A stretch of 42,120 nucleotides of DNA from an uncultured Bacteroidales bacterium (GTDB taxonomy: Bacteria; Bacteroidota; Bacteroidia; Bacteroidales; Paludibacteraceae), in contig CAIKVR010000023.1 of assembly GCA_903830915.1 (NCBI GenBank), forward strand, positions 1-42,120, written 5' to 3'. The notes below the pieces were generated by a model. It was not told where the DNA came from, searched no databases, and worked only from the letters and a program-made list of their open reading frames with translations. Both the position numbers and the translations under genes were made by a program. This document shows, piece by piece, positions 25,721-34,211 of this stretch (the first letter of the stretch is position 1; each line of letters starts with the position of its first letter).

Positions 25721-26632
25721 ATGGAACGAATTTCGTCGTTTACCGAACTAACTGCCCACCTCACAGAATTGAATAGCCGTAAACGTATGGCTGTTGCAAA
25801 TGCTGTGGATGAACATACGCTCGATGCAGTTCTTCAGGCAGTAGAATTGGGTATGATAGAGGCTTTTCTGATTGGTGATGTTGCATCCATAGAATCGCCT
25901 CATTTATTTGAAGAACATTCGCTTTCACCTTACGTTCATATCATAGATGTTCCCGAAGTAAAAGCTGCTGCTGTTGAAGCTGTTCGAATGGTGAAGGATG
26001 GTGAAGCTGATATTCTGATGAAAGGTTTGGTAAATACAGATGTGTTATTGCGGGCAATCCTCGACAAAGAAAAAGGCATTCTGAAACCGGGAACAGTCAT
26101 GACTTACAATGCCGCAATGGAAATTCCCAATTATCGCAAACTGATATTCTTCAGCGATCCGGTGGTTATTCCTTCCCCAAGTCTCGTGCAGCGAATAGCC
26201 ATGATAAAATATGCTATACATACAGCTTACAAATTCGGATTGCCTCACCCAAAAATAGCACTGATTCACGCTACCGAGATTGCCAACCCCAAAATTCATT
26301 ACATGCAGGATTATCTGGATATAATGCAGCTGTGGCGTGAAGGTGAATTTGGCGATGTAATAATGGATGGTCCGTTGGATATTTTTCTGGCTTTGGATGC
26401 CGAGCGTGGTAGCATAAAAAACGTACCAAGTCCGGTATTAGGTGATGCCGATATTCTGATTTTCCCTAACTTTGAATGTGCCAATACATTCTACAAAGGT
26501 CTGGCACTTTTTGCAGGCGCTCAAATGGGCGGATTACTTCAGGGAACCGACAATCCTGTTGTATTGACTTCGCGCAGTGAAACTACTCTCTCCAAATTCT
26601 ACAGTATAGCAATGGCGTGTGTCATGGCGTAA
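25721..26632 (+). CDS. ptb: Phosphate butyryltransferase / phosphate acyltransferase family
   Basis: Enzyme exchanging CoA for phosphate on a short acyl chain (butyryl-CoA to butyryl phosphate, or acetyl or branched relatives). It belongs to the PTA_PTB family by blocks such as RKRMAVANAVDEHTLDAVL, DILMKGLVNTDVLLRAILDK, the IFFSDPVVIPSPSL segment and NPVVLTSRSETTLSKFYSIA. 303 residues matches Ptb rather than the longer Pta. In most Bacteroidales a butyrate kinase gene follows; here the next gene is lpxB on the other strand, so kinase and transferase are uncoupled. Confidence 0.85.
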   Translation: MERISSFTELTAHLTELNSRKRMAVANAVDEHTLDAVLQAVELGMIEAFLIGDVASIESPHLFEEHSLSPYVHIIDVPEVKAAAVEAVRMVKDGEADILMKGLVNTDVLLRAILDKEKGILKPGTVMTYNAAMEIPNYRKLIFFSDPVVIPSPSLVQRIAMIKYAIHTAYKFGLPHPKIALIHATEIANPKIHYMQDYLDIMQLWREGEFGDVIMDGPLDIFLALDAERGSIKNVPSPVLGDADILIFPNFECANTFYKGLALFAGAQMGGLLQGTDNPVVLTSRSETTLSKFYSIAMACVMA

Positions 26633-26648
26633 ATACCCATTTCTACTG

Positions 26649-27785
26649 TCATAGATTAGCTGAAAGTTCTTTGATAATTGATGTTGCAGTACGTTTTGCA
26701 GCCCCCACTTCACCTAGTTCACGCATTATCAGGTTGTAGTCATTTAATATGGTGTTACGGTAAGTTTGATGATGAAGGAGTTTTTCAAGTTCATTCGTCA
26801 CATTTTCAACCGTGAAATGTTGTGCTACCAATTCTTTTACTACTTCTTTTTCGGCTACCAGATTTACCAGCGAAATAAACGGAACTTTGATAACGAACCT
26901 CCGCAGAGCAGAAGCTAATTTTCCGAAAATAACATGATAGACGACTACCTGTGGAGTTCCAATTAGTGCTGTTTCGAGTGTTGCAGTACCTGAATTTACT
27001 ATGGCAGCACTTGAATGTTGAACCAGTTCGTAGGTTTTGCCAAAAATTACCGGGATATTTTTACCACTCACTATATTGTAATAAAACAGAGGATCAATTC
27101 CAGGAGCACCGGCAATTATTACCTGATAATCTTTAAATAAAGTTGCCGAATCAATCATACGCTGTAAACAAGCTGAAATTTCCTGCTTGCGGCTACCAGC
27201 CAAAATGGCAATAATTGGTTTTTTATTTAAATTGTTTTGTTCGCAGAACTCTTCAAAAGATTGCTTCTGATTCGGGCGGGCAAGAATTGTCTCAAGGGTT
27301 GGATTGCCCACATATTCAACCGAATAATTATGTTTGGCATAAAACGCTGTTTCGAATGGAAAAATAGTAAACATTTTATCCACATACCGTTTAATGTCTT
27401 TGATGCGATATTCTTTCCACGCCCATATTTTAGGTGAAATATAATAATAAACAGGAGTTTTAAGATTCTCTTTTACAAATTCAGCAATTCGCAGATTAAA
27501 GCCCGGATAATCAATCAGAATAACCACATCCGGTTGAAAATTCACGATTGCTTTTTTACAGTCGTTTATATTGCGAAGTACAATCGGTGCATTTTTAATA
27601 ACAGCCCAGAAACCCATGAAAGCCATATCGTGGTAATGCTTTACCAGTTTACCTCCCTGAGCCTGCATCAAATCGCCACCCAAATAGCAGAATTCAGCTT
27701 CTGAATCCAGCTTTCCCAGTTCATACATCAAGTTTGATGCGTGTAAATCGCCCGATGCCTCTCCGGCTATTAGAAAGTATTTCAT
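26649..27785 (-). CDS. lpxB: Lipid-A-disaccharide synthase
   Basis: Peripheral membrane GT19 enzyme joining UDP-2,3-diacylglucosamine and lipid X to form the lipid A disaccharide. Motifs: the AGEASGDLHASNLM N-terminus, VVILIDYPGFNLRIAEF, YYISPKIWAWKEYRI, LAGSRKQEI and NSGTATLETALIGTPQVVVY. 378 residues is typical. It is the last gene of the run surE - small membrane protein - lpxB, with a spacer made of 8-bp repeats in front. Confidence 0.96.
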   Translation of the reverse strand: MKYFLIAGEASGDLHASNLMYELGKLDSEAEFCYLGGDLMQAQGGKLVKHYHDMAFMGFWAVIKNAPIVLRNINDCKKAIVNFQPDVVILIDYPGFNLRIAEFVKENLKTPVYYYISPKIWAWKEYRIKDIKRYVDKMFTIFPFETAFYAKHNYSVEYVGNPTLETILARPNQKQSFEEFCEQNNLNKKPIIAILAGSRKQEISACLQRMIDSATLFKDYQVIIAGAPGIDPLFYYNIVSGKNIPVIFGKTYELVQHSSAAIVNSGTATLETALIGTPQVVVYHVIFGKLASALRRFVIKVPFISLVNLVAEKEVVKELVAQHFTVENVTNELEKLLHHQTYRNTILNDYNLIMRELGEVGAAKRTATSIIKELSANL

Positions 27786-27791
27786 GATTGG

Positions 27792-27839
27792 TTACTTGTT
27801 TACTTGTTTCCTCATTTCCTTGTTTCCTCGTTTCCTGTC
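27792..27839. repeat. Six consecutive degenerate octamers
   Basis: Plus-strand units TTACTTGT, TTACTTGT, TTCCTCAT, TTCCTTGT, TTCCTCGT and TTCCTGTC follow one another in exact 8-bp register. They fill the gap between the lpxB start and the stop of the small membrane protein gene. On the coding strand they are A/G-rich and may supply the lpxB ribosome site. Confidence 0.85.
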
Positions 27840-28124
27840 TCACATCATAAAAAAACTTGAAATCAAATAAGGCATTCCACCTATCAGAATCCCGGTTGCT
27901 ATTCTGAAACTATCAGATTTATAAAACACAAAAACCAGAATCAAATCTGGCATTATTGACAATATAAGCAACTTACCCATAATTACTCCCGGCCAAATTT
28001 GCTTAATAGTTTCAATAAATGATAAGTTATTGGGATAAAACCGGTGAAGATATACCCACATAAACACTACCGGTAAAATTAATCCGGGGATAAGACCGTA
28101 AACGAATTTATTGAAACGTTCCAC
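27840..28124 (-). CDS. Small membrane protein between surE and lpxB
   Basis: 94 residues with three hydrophobic segments (about 8-26 FVYGLIPGLILPVVFMWVYL, 47-67 and 74-93), so it is an inner membrane protein. Not assigned to a named family by me. To my recollection a small membrane protein in this position is common in Bacteroidales, and its place suggests a link to lipid A or envelope work, but nothing in the sequence shows a catalytic site. Same strand as surE and lpxB, presumably cotranscribed. Confidence 0.75.
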   Translation of the reverse strand: MERFNKFVYGLIPGLILPVVFMWVYLHRFYPNNLSFIETIKQIWPGVIMGKLLILSIMPDLILVFVFYKSDSFRIATGILIGGMPYLISSFFMM

Positions 28125-28126
28125 TT

Positions 28127-28190
28127 TGGTTATCGGTTAATTGGTTGACTGATTTTATACTTAACTTTATAAACTTTCAAACTTTCAAAC
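28127..28190. repeat. Octamer-register repeats between surE and the small membrane gene
   Basis: Plus-strand units TGGTTATC, GGTTAATT, GGTTGACT (28127-28150) and AACTTTAT, AAACTTTC, AAACTTTC, AAAC (28163-28190) show the same 8-bp periodicity as the spacer before lpxB, with different unit sequences. Confidence 0.7.
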
Positions 28191-28960
28191 TAAATAGCCC
28201 AACCCTTAATCGCTTCCATAGCTTCATAAGCTGTCAAATCAATCTTTGTAGGAACAATTGATATAAAATTATTCAAAATAGCCCATTCATCAGTATCTTT
28301 AGCATCAGGCTCATTATTTTCAAAATATCCGGTCAACCAGAAATACGATCGACCTTGTGGATCGGTTCGCTTTTCGTATTCCTTAACCCACTGACCATCA
28401 GCCTGACGAGCGACTCTTATTCCTTCAATATTAGCTTTAGGAGCATTCACATTCAGACAAACCCCGCGTTTCAAACCGTTTTTCAGTGCTTCGTTGGTAA
28501 TTTTCAGAATATAAGGTCCGAAATGACTAAAATCTGCTTCAAGAGAATGTGTGTCTATTGAAAAACCTATAGACAAAATACCATTTTCACATCCTTCGAG
28601 TACCGCACCCATGGTACCTGAATAAATCACATTTATCGCTGAATTATTACCATGATTTATTCCAGAAACTATTAAATCTGGTTTGCGTTCAACAATTTCA
28701 TTCAACGCCAACTTCACACAATCAGTTGGAGTACCTGTACAACAGTAACGCTTCAAACCAGCCTCCTCCTCTATTTTTTTGTAGCGAATAGGATGAGTAA
28801 CCGTGAGCGCATTTGATTGTGCCGAACGGGGGCCATCCGGTGCAACTACCACAACATCGCCAATTTCCATCATTAAACGGGTCAACACGTTTATTCCGGG
28901 TGCTTCGTGCCCATCATCGTTGGTAATCAATATATAAGGTCTTTTTTGTTCAATACTCAT
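28190..28960 (-). CDS. surE: 5'/3'-nucleotidase SurE
   Basis: Metal-dependent nucleotidase removing phosphate from 5' and 3' nucleotides, also linked to survival in stationary phase. The N-terminal metal-binding block ILITNDDGHEAPGI, SAQSNALTVTHPIR, the GTPTDCVKLAL segment and SGINHGNNSA (metal ligand Asn) are all present. 256 residues is normal. First gene of the surE-lpxB run, 33 nt after the gldF stop on the same strand. Confidence 0.96.
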   Translation of the reverse strand: MSIEQKRPYILITNDDGHEAPGINVLTRLMMEIGDVVVVAPDGPRSAQSNALTVTHPIRYKKIEEEAGLKRYCCTGTPTDCVKLALNEIVERKPDLIVSGINHGNNSAINVIYSGTMGAVLEGCENGILSIGFSIDTHSLEADFSHFGPYILKITNEALKNGLKRGVCLNVNAPKANIEGIRVARQADGQWVKEYEKRTDPQGRSYFWLTGYFENNEPDAKDTDEWAILNNFISIVPTKIDLTAYEAMEAIKGWAI

Positions 28961-28993
28961 AATCCAATATTTTTACATACGATTTTCTGACTT

Positions 28994-29716
28994 TTACTTT
29001 TTTACTCTCCATACAGTTGCCGACAAAAAAACACTTCCCAATAAAATAAAGTACACTATGTCCCGTGAGTCAATCACACCACGACTCATTGATTTATAAT
29101 GAGCATGAATACCAAGCATATCAAGCAATTGAATGGATTGACCGGAAGTGAAAAATCCCGTTAAAACTTCAAAACCGTAGAAAAGAAAAAAGGAAATCAC
29201 AACTGCTACAATAAAGGAAATAATTTGATTGGACGATAAAGCTGACGCAAAAATTCCAACAGCCACATATACAGCTGCAAGAAAGATTAATCCGATAAAT
29301 GATCCCCAAAAAGCTCCGGAATCAACATTTCCAACCGGTTCGGCCAAATATGAAACGCTGAAATAATACAATATTACCGGTAAAAGTGCCACTAAAACCA
29401 ACAACCATGCGGCAAAATACTTTCCCAAAACAAGCTGACTCTTTGAAAGAGGTTTGGTAATCAGGATTTCCCATGTTCCGGTTTGTTTCTCTTCGGCAAA
29501 AAGACGCATAGTTACTGCAGGACAAAGAAACAAAAATAACCACGGTGCGAGATAAAAAAGCCCATCAACGTTGGCATATCCATTATCCATCACATTGTAT
29601 TCTCCGAGAATTACCCACAGGAATAATCCGGTGATTGTCAGGAAAATTCCAATAACAATATAACCGGTTGCATTGCTAAAAAACGCCCTTAATTCCTTTT
29701 TTAAAACCGAAATCAT
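28994..29716 (-). CDS. gldF: ABC transporter permease GldF
   Basis: Inner membrane permease of the gliding-associated ABC transporter. Six hydrophobic segments, the start MISVLKKELRAFFSNATGYI and the cytoplasmic block MRLFAEEKQTGTWEILITKP are typical of GldF; the end (FLSATVWRVKK) is complete at 240 residues. In Flavobacterium it works with GldA (ATPase) and GldG (auxiliary). Here gldG does not follow; surE comes next. gldA is not in the window. Confidence 0.9.
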   Translation of the reverse strand: MISVLKKELRAFFSNATGYIVIGIFLTITGLFLWVILGEYNVMDNGYANVDGLFYLAPWLFLFLCPAVTMRLFAEEKQTGTWEILITKPLSKSQLVLGKYFAAWLLVLVALLPVILYYFSVSYLAEPVGNVDSGAFWGSFIGLIFLAAVYVAVGIFASALSSNQIISFIVAVVISFFLFYGFEVLTGFFTSGQSIQLLDMLGIHAHYKSMSRGVIDSRDIVYFILLGSVFLSATVWRVKK

Positions 29717-29758
29717 ATTCTTAAACTATTAGCAATCTTTATATGAGATTTATTTTGC

Positions 29759-29766
29759 TATTTTTG
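29759..29766 (+). promoter_or_regulatory. Bacteroidota -7 box of the PagL-like gene
   Basis: TATTTTTG, 57 nt before the ATG at 29824. It lies 6 nt from the -7 box for gldF on the opposite strand, so the two start regions overlap. Confidence 0.6.
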
Positions 29767-29772
29767 CGCTGT

Positions 29773-29780
29773 CAAAGGTA
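29773..29780 (-). promoter_or_regulatory. Bacteroidota -7 box of gldF
   Basis: TACCTTTG on the minus strand, 56 nt before the gldF ATG, facing the divergent box at 29759-29766. Confidence 0.55.
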
Positions 29781-29823
29781 ACCAAAAAAATTGAACCCGA
29801 TACCATTTAAAAGTGATGATTTT

Positions 29824-31023
29824 ATGCGAAACAAGCTTCTATTCCTACTGATTATCTTATGTTCAGGCTTAATTTCTGCACAGACATTTGACAACTACAG
29901 CATTAAATTACAGGGCATTTACGGGAATATTTTGCCTCATGATTCGCATGTTAAAGCGCTAATCCTGAATCCGGTTAAGGGTGCTGAATTGTCTGTTGAA
30001 TTTCAATCAATGAACGAAAAACCATGGTATCAGTTTAATGGATTCCCAATAATCGGGGTTGGTGCAGTATGGCTGAATTTGGGGAATAATGAACAATTAG
30101 GAGATGCCTTTGCAGTTTATCCATACGTTTCTTATCACATTATTAATACAGATTTTTTGAAAATGAATTTCAAAGGTGGAATGGGTATTAGTTACCTCAC
30201 CAAAACATATTACAATACAAATACCGATTTGCTTGGAAATGTATTAACATCTTTAACCGGAACAAATGGAGCAATAGGTTCAAATCTAAATATTTATTTT
30301 TCAGCGGGGGCAAGTGTTGAAATTCCATTGAATAATGCCTTAAGTGTAACCGGTGATTATACTTGGAATCACATGTCGAATGGAAGTGCTGTAGCTCCCA
30401 ATTCCGGTTTGAATTTACTGAATGGATTTGTTGGCCTAAAATATTATCCAAATTATAAAAATTTTCACAGTCCACAAAAACAAAAGTTGCAAGAAATTCC
30501 AAAGAAACTCAGTTTTGAAATTATTGCTTCAGGAGGTTTCCGTCAATTATATTATCTGGATAAGAAAACCTTTCCAATTGCATCGGTGATTGCAGGATTA
30601 TATCATCCAATTACTGACTTTTACCGTATGGGAGTAGCATTGGATGCTTTCTACGATGGAGTATTTGATGGGAATACACAATTTAAACGCTATTATATAA
30701 CAAACAATGAGTTGAAAAATAAATTTCGTATTGGGATATCGTGGCAACATGAAATAATGCTGGGTAAGCTGATTGGGGGATTTGATTTTGGACTTTATTT
30801 ATATGACCCTTTGAAAAACCTATCACCTTACGATAAAGCTAGTGCCGAAACTCTGAACAAAGGATTAATTTATCCATACAATATTGACAATGAAGATGGC
30901 TGGTTTTATACCCGTGCTACGTTGAAATATGCAATCAGCAAACATATTTTTATCTCTACAGGACTAAAAACTCACCTTCAAAAAGCAGAATTTATTGAAT
31001 GGGGATTGGGATATAGACTCTAA
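29824..31023 (+). CDS. Acyloxyacyl hydrolase / lipid A 3-O-deacylase (PagL-like)
   Basis: Outer membrane beta-barrel enzyme that would remove an acyl chain from lipid A. Signal peptide at residues 1-20 (MRNKLLFLLIILCSGLISAQ). The PagL signature is at residues 178-197: WNHMSNG carries the catalytic His183 and Ser185, followed by PNSGLN. Alternating beta strands run through the rest; 399 residues, long compared with Pseudomonas PagL but usual for Bacteroidota homologues. ATG 29824 is chosen over a TTG at 29791 because the signal peptide begins there. It converges with the TPR protein gene. Confidence 0.85.
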   Translation: MRNKLLFLLIILCSGLISAQTFDNYSIKLQGIYGNILPHDSHVKALILNPVKGAELSVEFQSMNEKPWYQFNGFPIIGVGAVWLNLGNNEQLGDAFAVYPYVSYHIINTDFLKMNFKGGMGISYLTKTYYNTNTDLLGNVLTSLTGTNGAIGSNLNIYFSAGASVEIPLNNALSVTGDYTWNHMSNGSAVAPNSGLNLLNGFVGLKYYPNYKNFHSPQKQKLQEIPKKLSFEIIASGGFRQLYYLDKKTFPIASVIAGLYHPITDFYRMGVALDAFYDGVFDGNTQFKRYYITNNELKNKFRIGISWQHEIMLGKLIGGFDFGLYLYDPLKNLSPYDKASAETLNKGLIYPYNIDNEDGWFYTRATLKYAISKHIFISTGLKTHLQKAEFIEWGLGYRL

Positions 31024-31046
31024 AAAGTAAAGCTTGAAAATGAATT

Positions 31047-33263
31047 CTATTTTCCAATTACTTCCGACAAAAGCGCATCCAGTAATAATGGGATTTCATC
31101 CTTAGCAATTCCATTTGTAATAAGATAGGGTTTATCTTCGTTGAAACTTGCCAAAAAGAGATCCCAATTACTCCCTGGAATTTCAATGCTTTTTCTATAA
31201 TATCTGATAGCAACCGTATGTTCCCCCTGACACCATGCTATATGAGCCATATTCATAAAATCATGGGAATTAGGATCTGAATCAATAAGTTTCTCAGAAT
31301 AATATGCAGCTTGTTTGATATTTCCGGTAACAAAAGAACACCAAGTAATAGCTCTCCATATTTTTGGATTTTCACTCCCCAGAGCATCCAGTTTGAAATA
31401 TATATTCAGAGCATCTTTAAACTTTCGCAGTTCAACATAACAATGAGCAATTTGCATTAAAACAACATGCTGATCCGGAAGCAAATAATCAACGCGTTGA
31501 TAAAATTCCAATGCCTTTTCATAGTTTCCTGACAATCGATAACAAAGAGCCATTTTACGCACAGTCCAAATATCATCCGGCTGAATGATATCTGCTTTAT
31601 TATATGCATCCAATGCTTTGGCAAATTGGGAAATTTGCTGATACATATAACCAATTTTCTGATATAGAGCTGCTGTCGGTTGAGTTTCGTACTGAATTTC
31701 ATCAAACAGTTCTAAGGCTTGAATATAATGGCTTTTTAAAAAATAATATTCAGCAATATTTGTTTTAAAGTTGCTGTTTCCGGCTAAAATATCAAACAAA
31801 AATGAATGATGCATCGAAAGTGAAAAGCCAAACATATCCGAAAAATCCGAATGTTTGGAAAATAATTTAAAAAAACGGAATAAATCCTGAATGTATTGCT
31901 TAGATGTATTCTTCAAAGCTTGGTCAGGATTTAGAATAGCTTCATCGTTCATCATTTCGGCCATTTGATCTGCCTCTGTTTTGAATGAGTTTTTCAATCT
32001 GTTTCGCTGTGATTCAGGCATTTGTAATATGCTTAAACAGAATGAATATTTGTCGGAATTACACATCACATTGTTTTCGATAAATGCAGAGATTAAGGAT
32101 TTATCTTCTGTTCTGAATAACTCATTTACAGCTGAATACTGAGGCTCGAAAGGCAAAAACCAGTTACTTGGTTCGGAAAAGAAAGAAAAATTCTTTAACA
32201 ACGAAAATGTACTCATGTAAACATCAGCGCCTTCCAACTGCAAATCGCTCAGCTCTTTAAGTTTATCAGAAATTCCACTTTTCTCCAAAATTTCCTGCCA
32301 TTCAGGATTCTCCTCATTCAACTCATCAGGATTAAGCAGGCTTTCATTATCCATTTTGTCCTTCATCAAAGGACTAATTTTCATCATTTCGGGCAGTATT
32401 TCTTCCTGCATTTTTTTTGATATTTTTTCAGTCTCAGCTGTTGAAATTATCTGAATAATAACATTTTGAAGATTTTCTACTATATGACTATCATCAGTTA
32501 ATAACACAAGCCGGTTTCTAACGGATGGAAAATAAGGAAGGAATCTGTTATAGCGTGCCATTATAAAGGCAAGTCCAACCATGGCCCTTTGTCTAACTAT
32601 CTGGTTTTCTGACTGGCATGCATCAAAAAGCATCAGAATTTTGCTTTCGTCGAACAAGCGCCAAAGGTTCAGTGTAAGTGCTGAAATCATAATTGATTTT
32701 TCGGAATTACCCTTGTACCTTTTATCAAGTATTTGATTAAATAAAAACTTATCTTCAGCTTTGTAGGTACTTGTCAACCAAAACAAACGAAACAATTCAG
32801 GTAAAAGAAGTTCGTAATTTGAACGTAAGCGTCTCAATTCAGTTTCATGATTCACATCAGAATTCATAAGAATTTCGGACTGATTATGAAAATACCTGAA
32901 TGAATCAATTAAGTCGGTGTCTGAATTATAATGTTTGGTGAAAGGATAAAAGCGTTTTTGAGAGTATTCGTAATTTGTTGAGTTACGAAACAACAATTCT
33001 TCGCGCAACTCAGAACTTAAAACAAATAATCTGGCAATCAGCTTATTATAAACAGATTTTCTTTCAGGATCATCAATTCCTGTTATATAATATTGAAGTA
33101 GAAAATGATAGTTTTGTTGTAAATCATTCAATCGGTCATTGTATTCACCTACCTGCAACTCGTTGGACAAGACAGCAATTTTATTTATTGCATTTCTGAC
33201 TTGTCCTGAAGAAAGAAAGTGTGCTACAGAGTTGTGAGTAGCATGAATCTGAGCGGAGTCCAT
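31047..33263 (-). CDS. TPR-repeat protein, cotranscribed with a Crp-family regulator
   Basis: 738-residue soluble protein with no signal peptide. The first 480 residues are helical and not recognised. From about 540 to 700 at least four tetratricopeptide repeats are visible (ALYQKIGYMYQQISQFAKAL, DAYNKADIIQPDDIWTVRKM, YEKALEFYQRVDYLLPDQHV, KFKDALNIYFKLDALGSENP), a protein-binding scaffold. ATG 33263 lies 2 nt after the regulator's stop; a TTG at 33269 would give TTGA overlap. The tight coupling suggests a joint function. Confidence 0.8.
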   Translation of the reverse strand: MDSAQIHATHNSVAHFLSSGQVRNAINKIAVLSNELQVGEYNDRLNDLQQNYHFLLQYYITGIDDPERKSVYNKLIARLFVLSSELREELLFRNSTNYEYSQKRFYPFTKHYNSDTDLIDSFRYFHNQSEILMNSDVNHETELRRLRSNYELLLPELFRLFWLTSTYKAEDKFLFNQILDKRYKGNSEKSIMISALTLNLWRLFDESKILMLFDACQSENQIVRQRAMVGLAFIMARYNRFLPYFPSVRNRLVLLTDDSHIVENLQNVIIQIISTAETEKISKKMQEEILPEMMKISPLMKDKMDNESLLNPDELNEENPEWQEILEKSGISDKLKELSDLQLEGADVYMSTFSLLKNFSFFSEPSNWFLPFEPQYSAVNELFRTEDKSLISAFIENNVMCNSDKYSFCLSILQMPESQRNRLKNSFKTEADQMAEMMNDEAILNPDQALKNTSKQYIQDLFRFFKLFSKHSDFSDMFGFSLSMHHSFLFDILAGNSNFKTNIAEYYFLKSHYIQALELFDEIQYETQPTAALYQKIGYMYQQISQFAKALDAYNKADIIQPDDIWTVRKMALCYRLSGNYEKALEFYQRVDYLLPDQHVVLMQIAHCYVELRKFKDALNIYFKLDALGSENPKIWRAITWCSFVTGNIKQAAYYSEKLIDSDPNSHDFMNMAHIAWCQGEHTVAIRYYRKSIEIPGSNWDLFLASFNEDKPYLITNGIAKDEIPLLLDALLSEVIGK

Positions 33264-33265
33264 AA

Positions 33266-33967
33266 TCAACCCATTTTGCTGATTTTTCTCAAACGTTCCT
33301 CATCTATAATCTTCAACTTTCTTCCATCCATGGCAATAATATATTCGTTAACGAAATTTGACAACGTACGAATAGCATTAGAAGTAGTCATATTAGATAA
33401 GTTGGCCAAGTCTTCTCGGGAGAGATAAATACTAATAGTAGCTCCATCTTCTTCCATACCGTAATTTTTTCTTAGCAGCAATAAAGCTTCAGCCAACCGA
33501 CCACGTATATGTTTTTGAGTCAGATTTACAGTTCGGGCATCTGAAGCACCCAAATCTGTTGCGAGTTCTTCTAAAAATCGATAACAAAAAGCATTGTTGT
33601 GACGCAAAATAGATAAAAAAATATCAGCTTTTATCATGTAAACCGTCGATGCCTCAAAAGCAGTAACATTGGTGTTATAACTTTCGCTGGAAATGATAGC
33701 TCTATAGCCAAAACTTTCGCCCGGTTTCAACATTCTAATAATTTGAGAACGACTGCCAACTCCTTCTTTGAACACTTTTACTTTTCCACCGGCCAATATC
33801 ATCATGTGTGTTGGAACTTCGCCCTCACAATGTATCATCTCATTTTTCTTGAAATGATGAATTGTGTAATTATTCCTTACAAACTGCCTTTCGTCGGGAG
33901 TCAACACATCCCAAACCGAGAAAACTTCTTCAATGGGTTTAAGCTCCGAAATGTGTTTCTTTGCCAT
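33266..33967 (-). CDS. Crp/Fnr family transcriptional regulator
   Basis: DNA-binding regulator with an N-terminal cyclic-nucleotide-binding fold (about residues 20-130, GGKVKVFKEGVGSRSQIIRM, LKPGESFGYRAI) and a C-terminal winged helix (about 150-225, LSREDLANLSNMTTSNAIRT as recognition region). No Fe-S cysteine cluster of Fnr type is visible, so it is not an oxygen sensor of that kind. The start is set at 33967 (MAKKHISELK): a -7 box at 34009-34016 places the transcript start downstream of the longer candidate at 34048. The TPR gene follows directly. Confidence 0.9.
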   Translation of the reverse strand: MAKKHISELKPIEEVFSVWDVLTPDERQFVRNNYTIHHFKKNEMIHCEGEVPTHMMILAGGKVKVFKEGVGSRSQIIRMLKPGESFGYRAIISSESYNTNVTAFEASTVYMIKADIFLSILRHNNAFCYRFLEELATDLGASDARTVNLTQKHIRGRLAEALLLLRKNYGMEEDGATISIYLSREDLANLSNMTTSNAIRTLSNFVNEYIIAMDGRKLKIIDEERLRKISKMG

Positions 33968-34008
33968 AATTTTCAGTAAAATATGTTTGACAACAATGTT
34001 ATAAAGCA

Positions 34009-34016
34009 CAAATTTA
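34009..34016 (-). promoter_or_regulatory. Bacteroidota -7 box of the Crp-family gene
   Basis: TAAATTTG on the minus strand, 41 nt before the ATG at 33967. It argues against the longer start at 34048. Confidence 0.55.
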
Positions 34017-34181
34017 GTAATTTTTTGATACATACAATCAAAACTCAAAAAAAAAACAATTTATTTTGTTTTTAATCAGTTTTTGAATAACTTTTTTGAA
34101 TCAAGAATGGCAAACTTAGTATGAACCTTGGAGATTAAACTTAAAAACACTCCTTGACAGAATAAAATCAAATAATATACT

Positions 34182-34189
34182 TACTTTTG
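34182..34189 (+). promoter_or_regulatory. Bacteroidota -7 box of the DUF4105-kdsB operon
   Basis: TACTTTTG, 22 nt before the ATG, with TTGACA-like sequence from 34154 at about the right distance for a -33 element. Confidence 0.65.
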
Positions 34190-34211
34190 TAATACTATTT
34201 TTCCCTCAAGC

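Noticed and set aside
33968-34048. Longer start for the Crp-family protein (27 extra residues)
   Set aside because: The -7 box at 34009-34016 would place the transcript start inside this extension, and the family begins at about MAKKHISELK.
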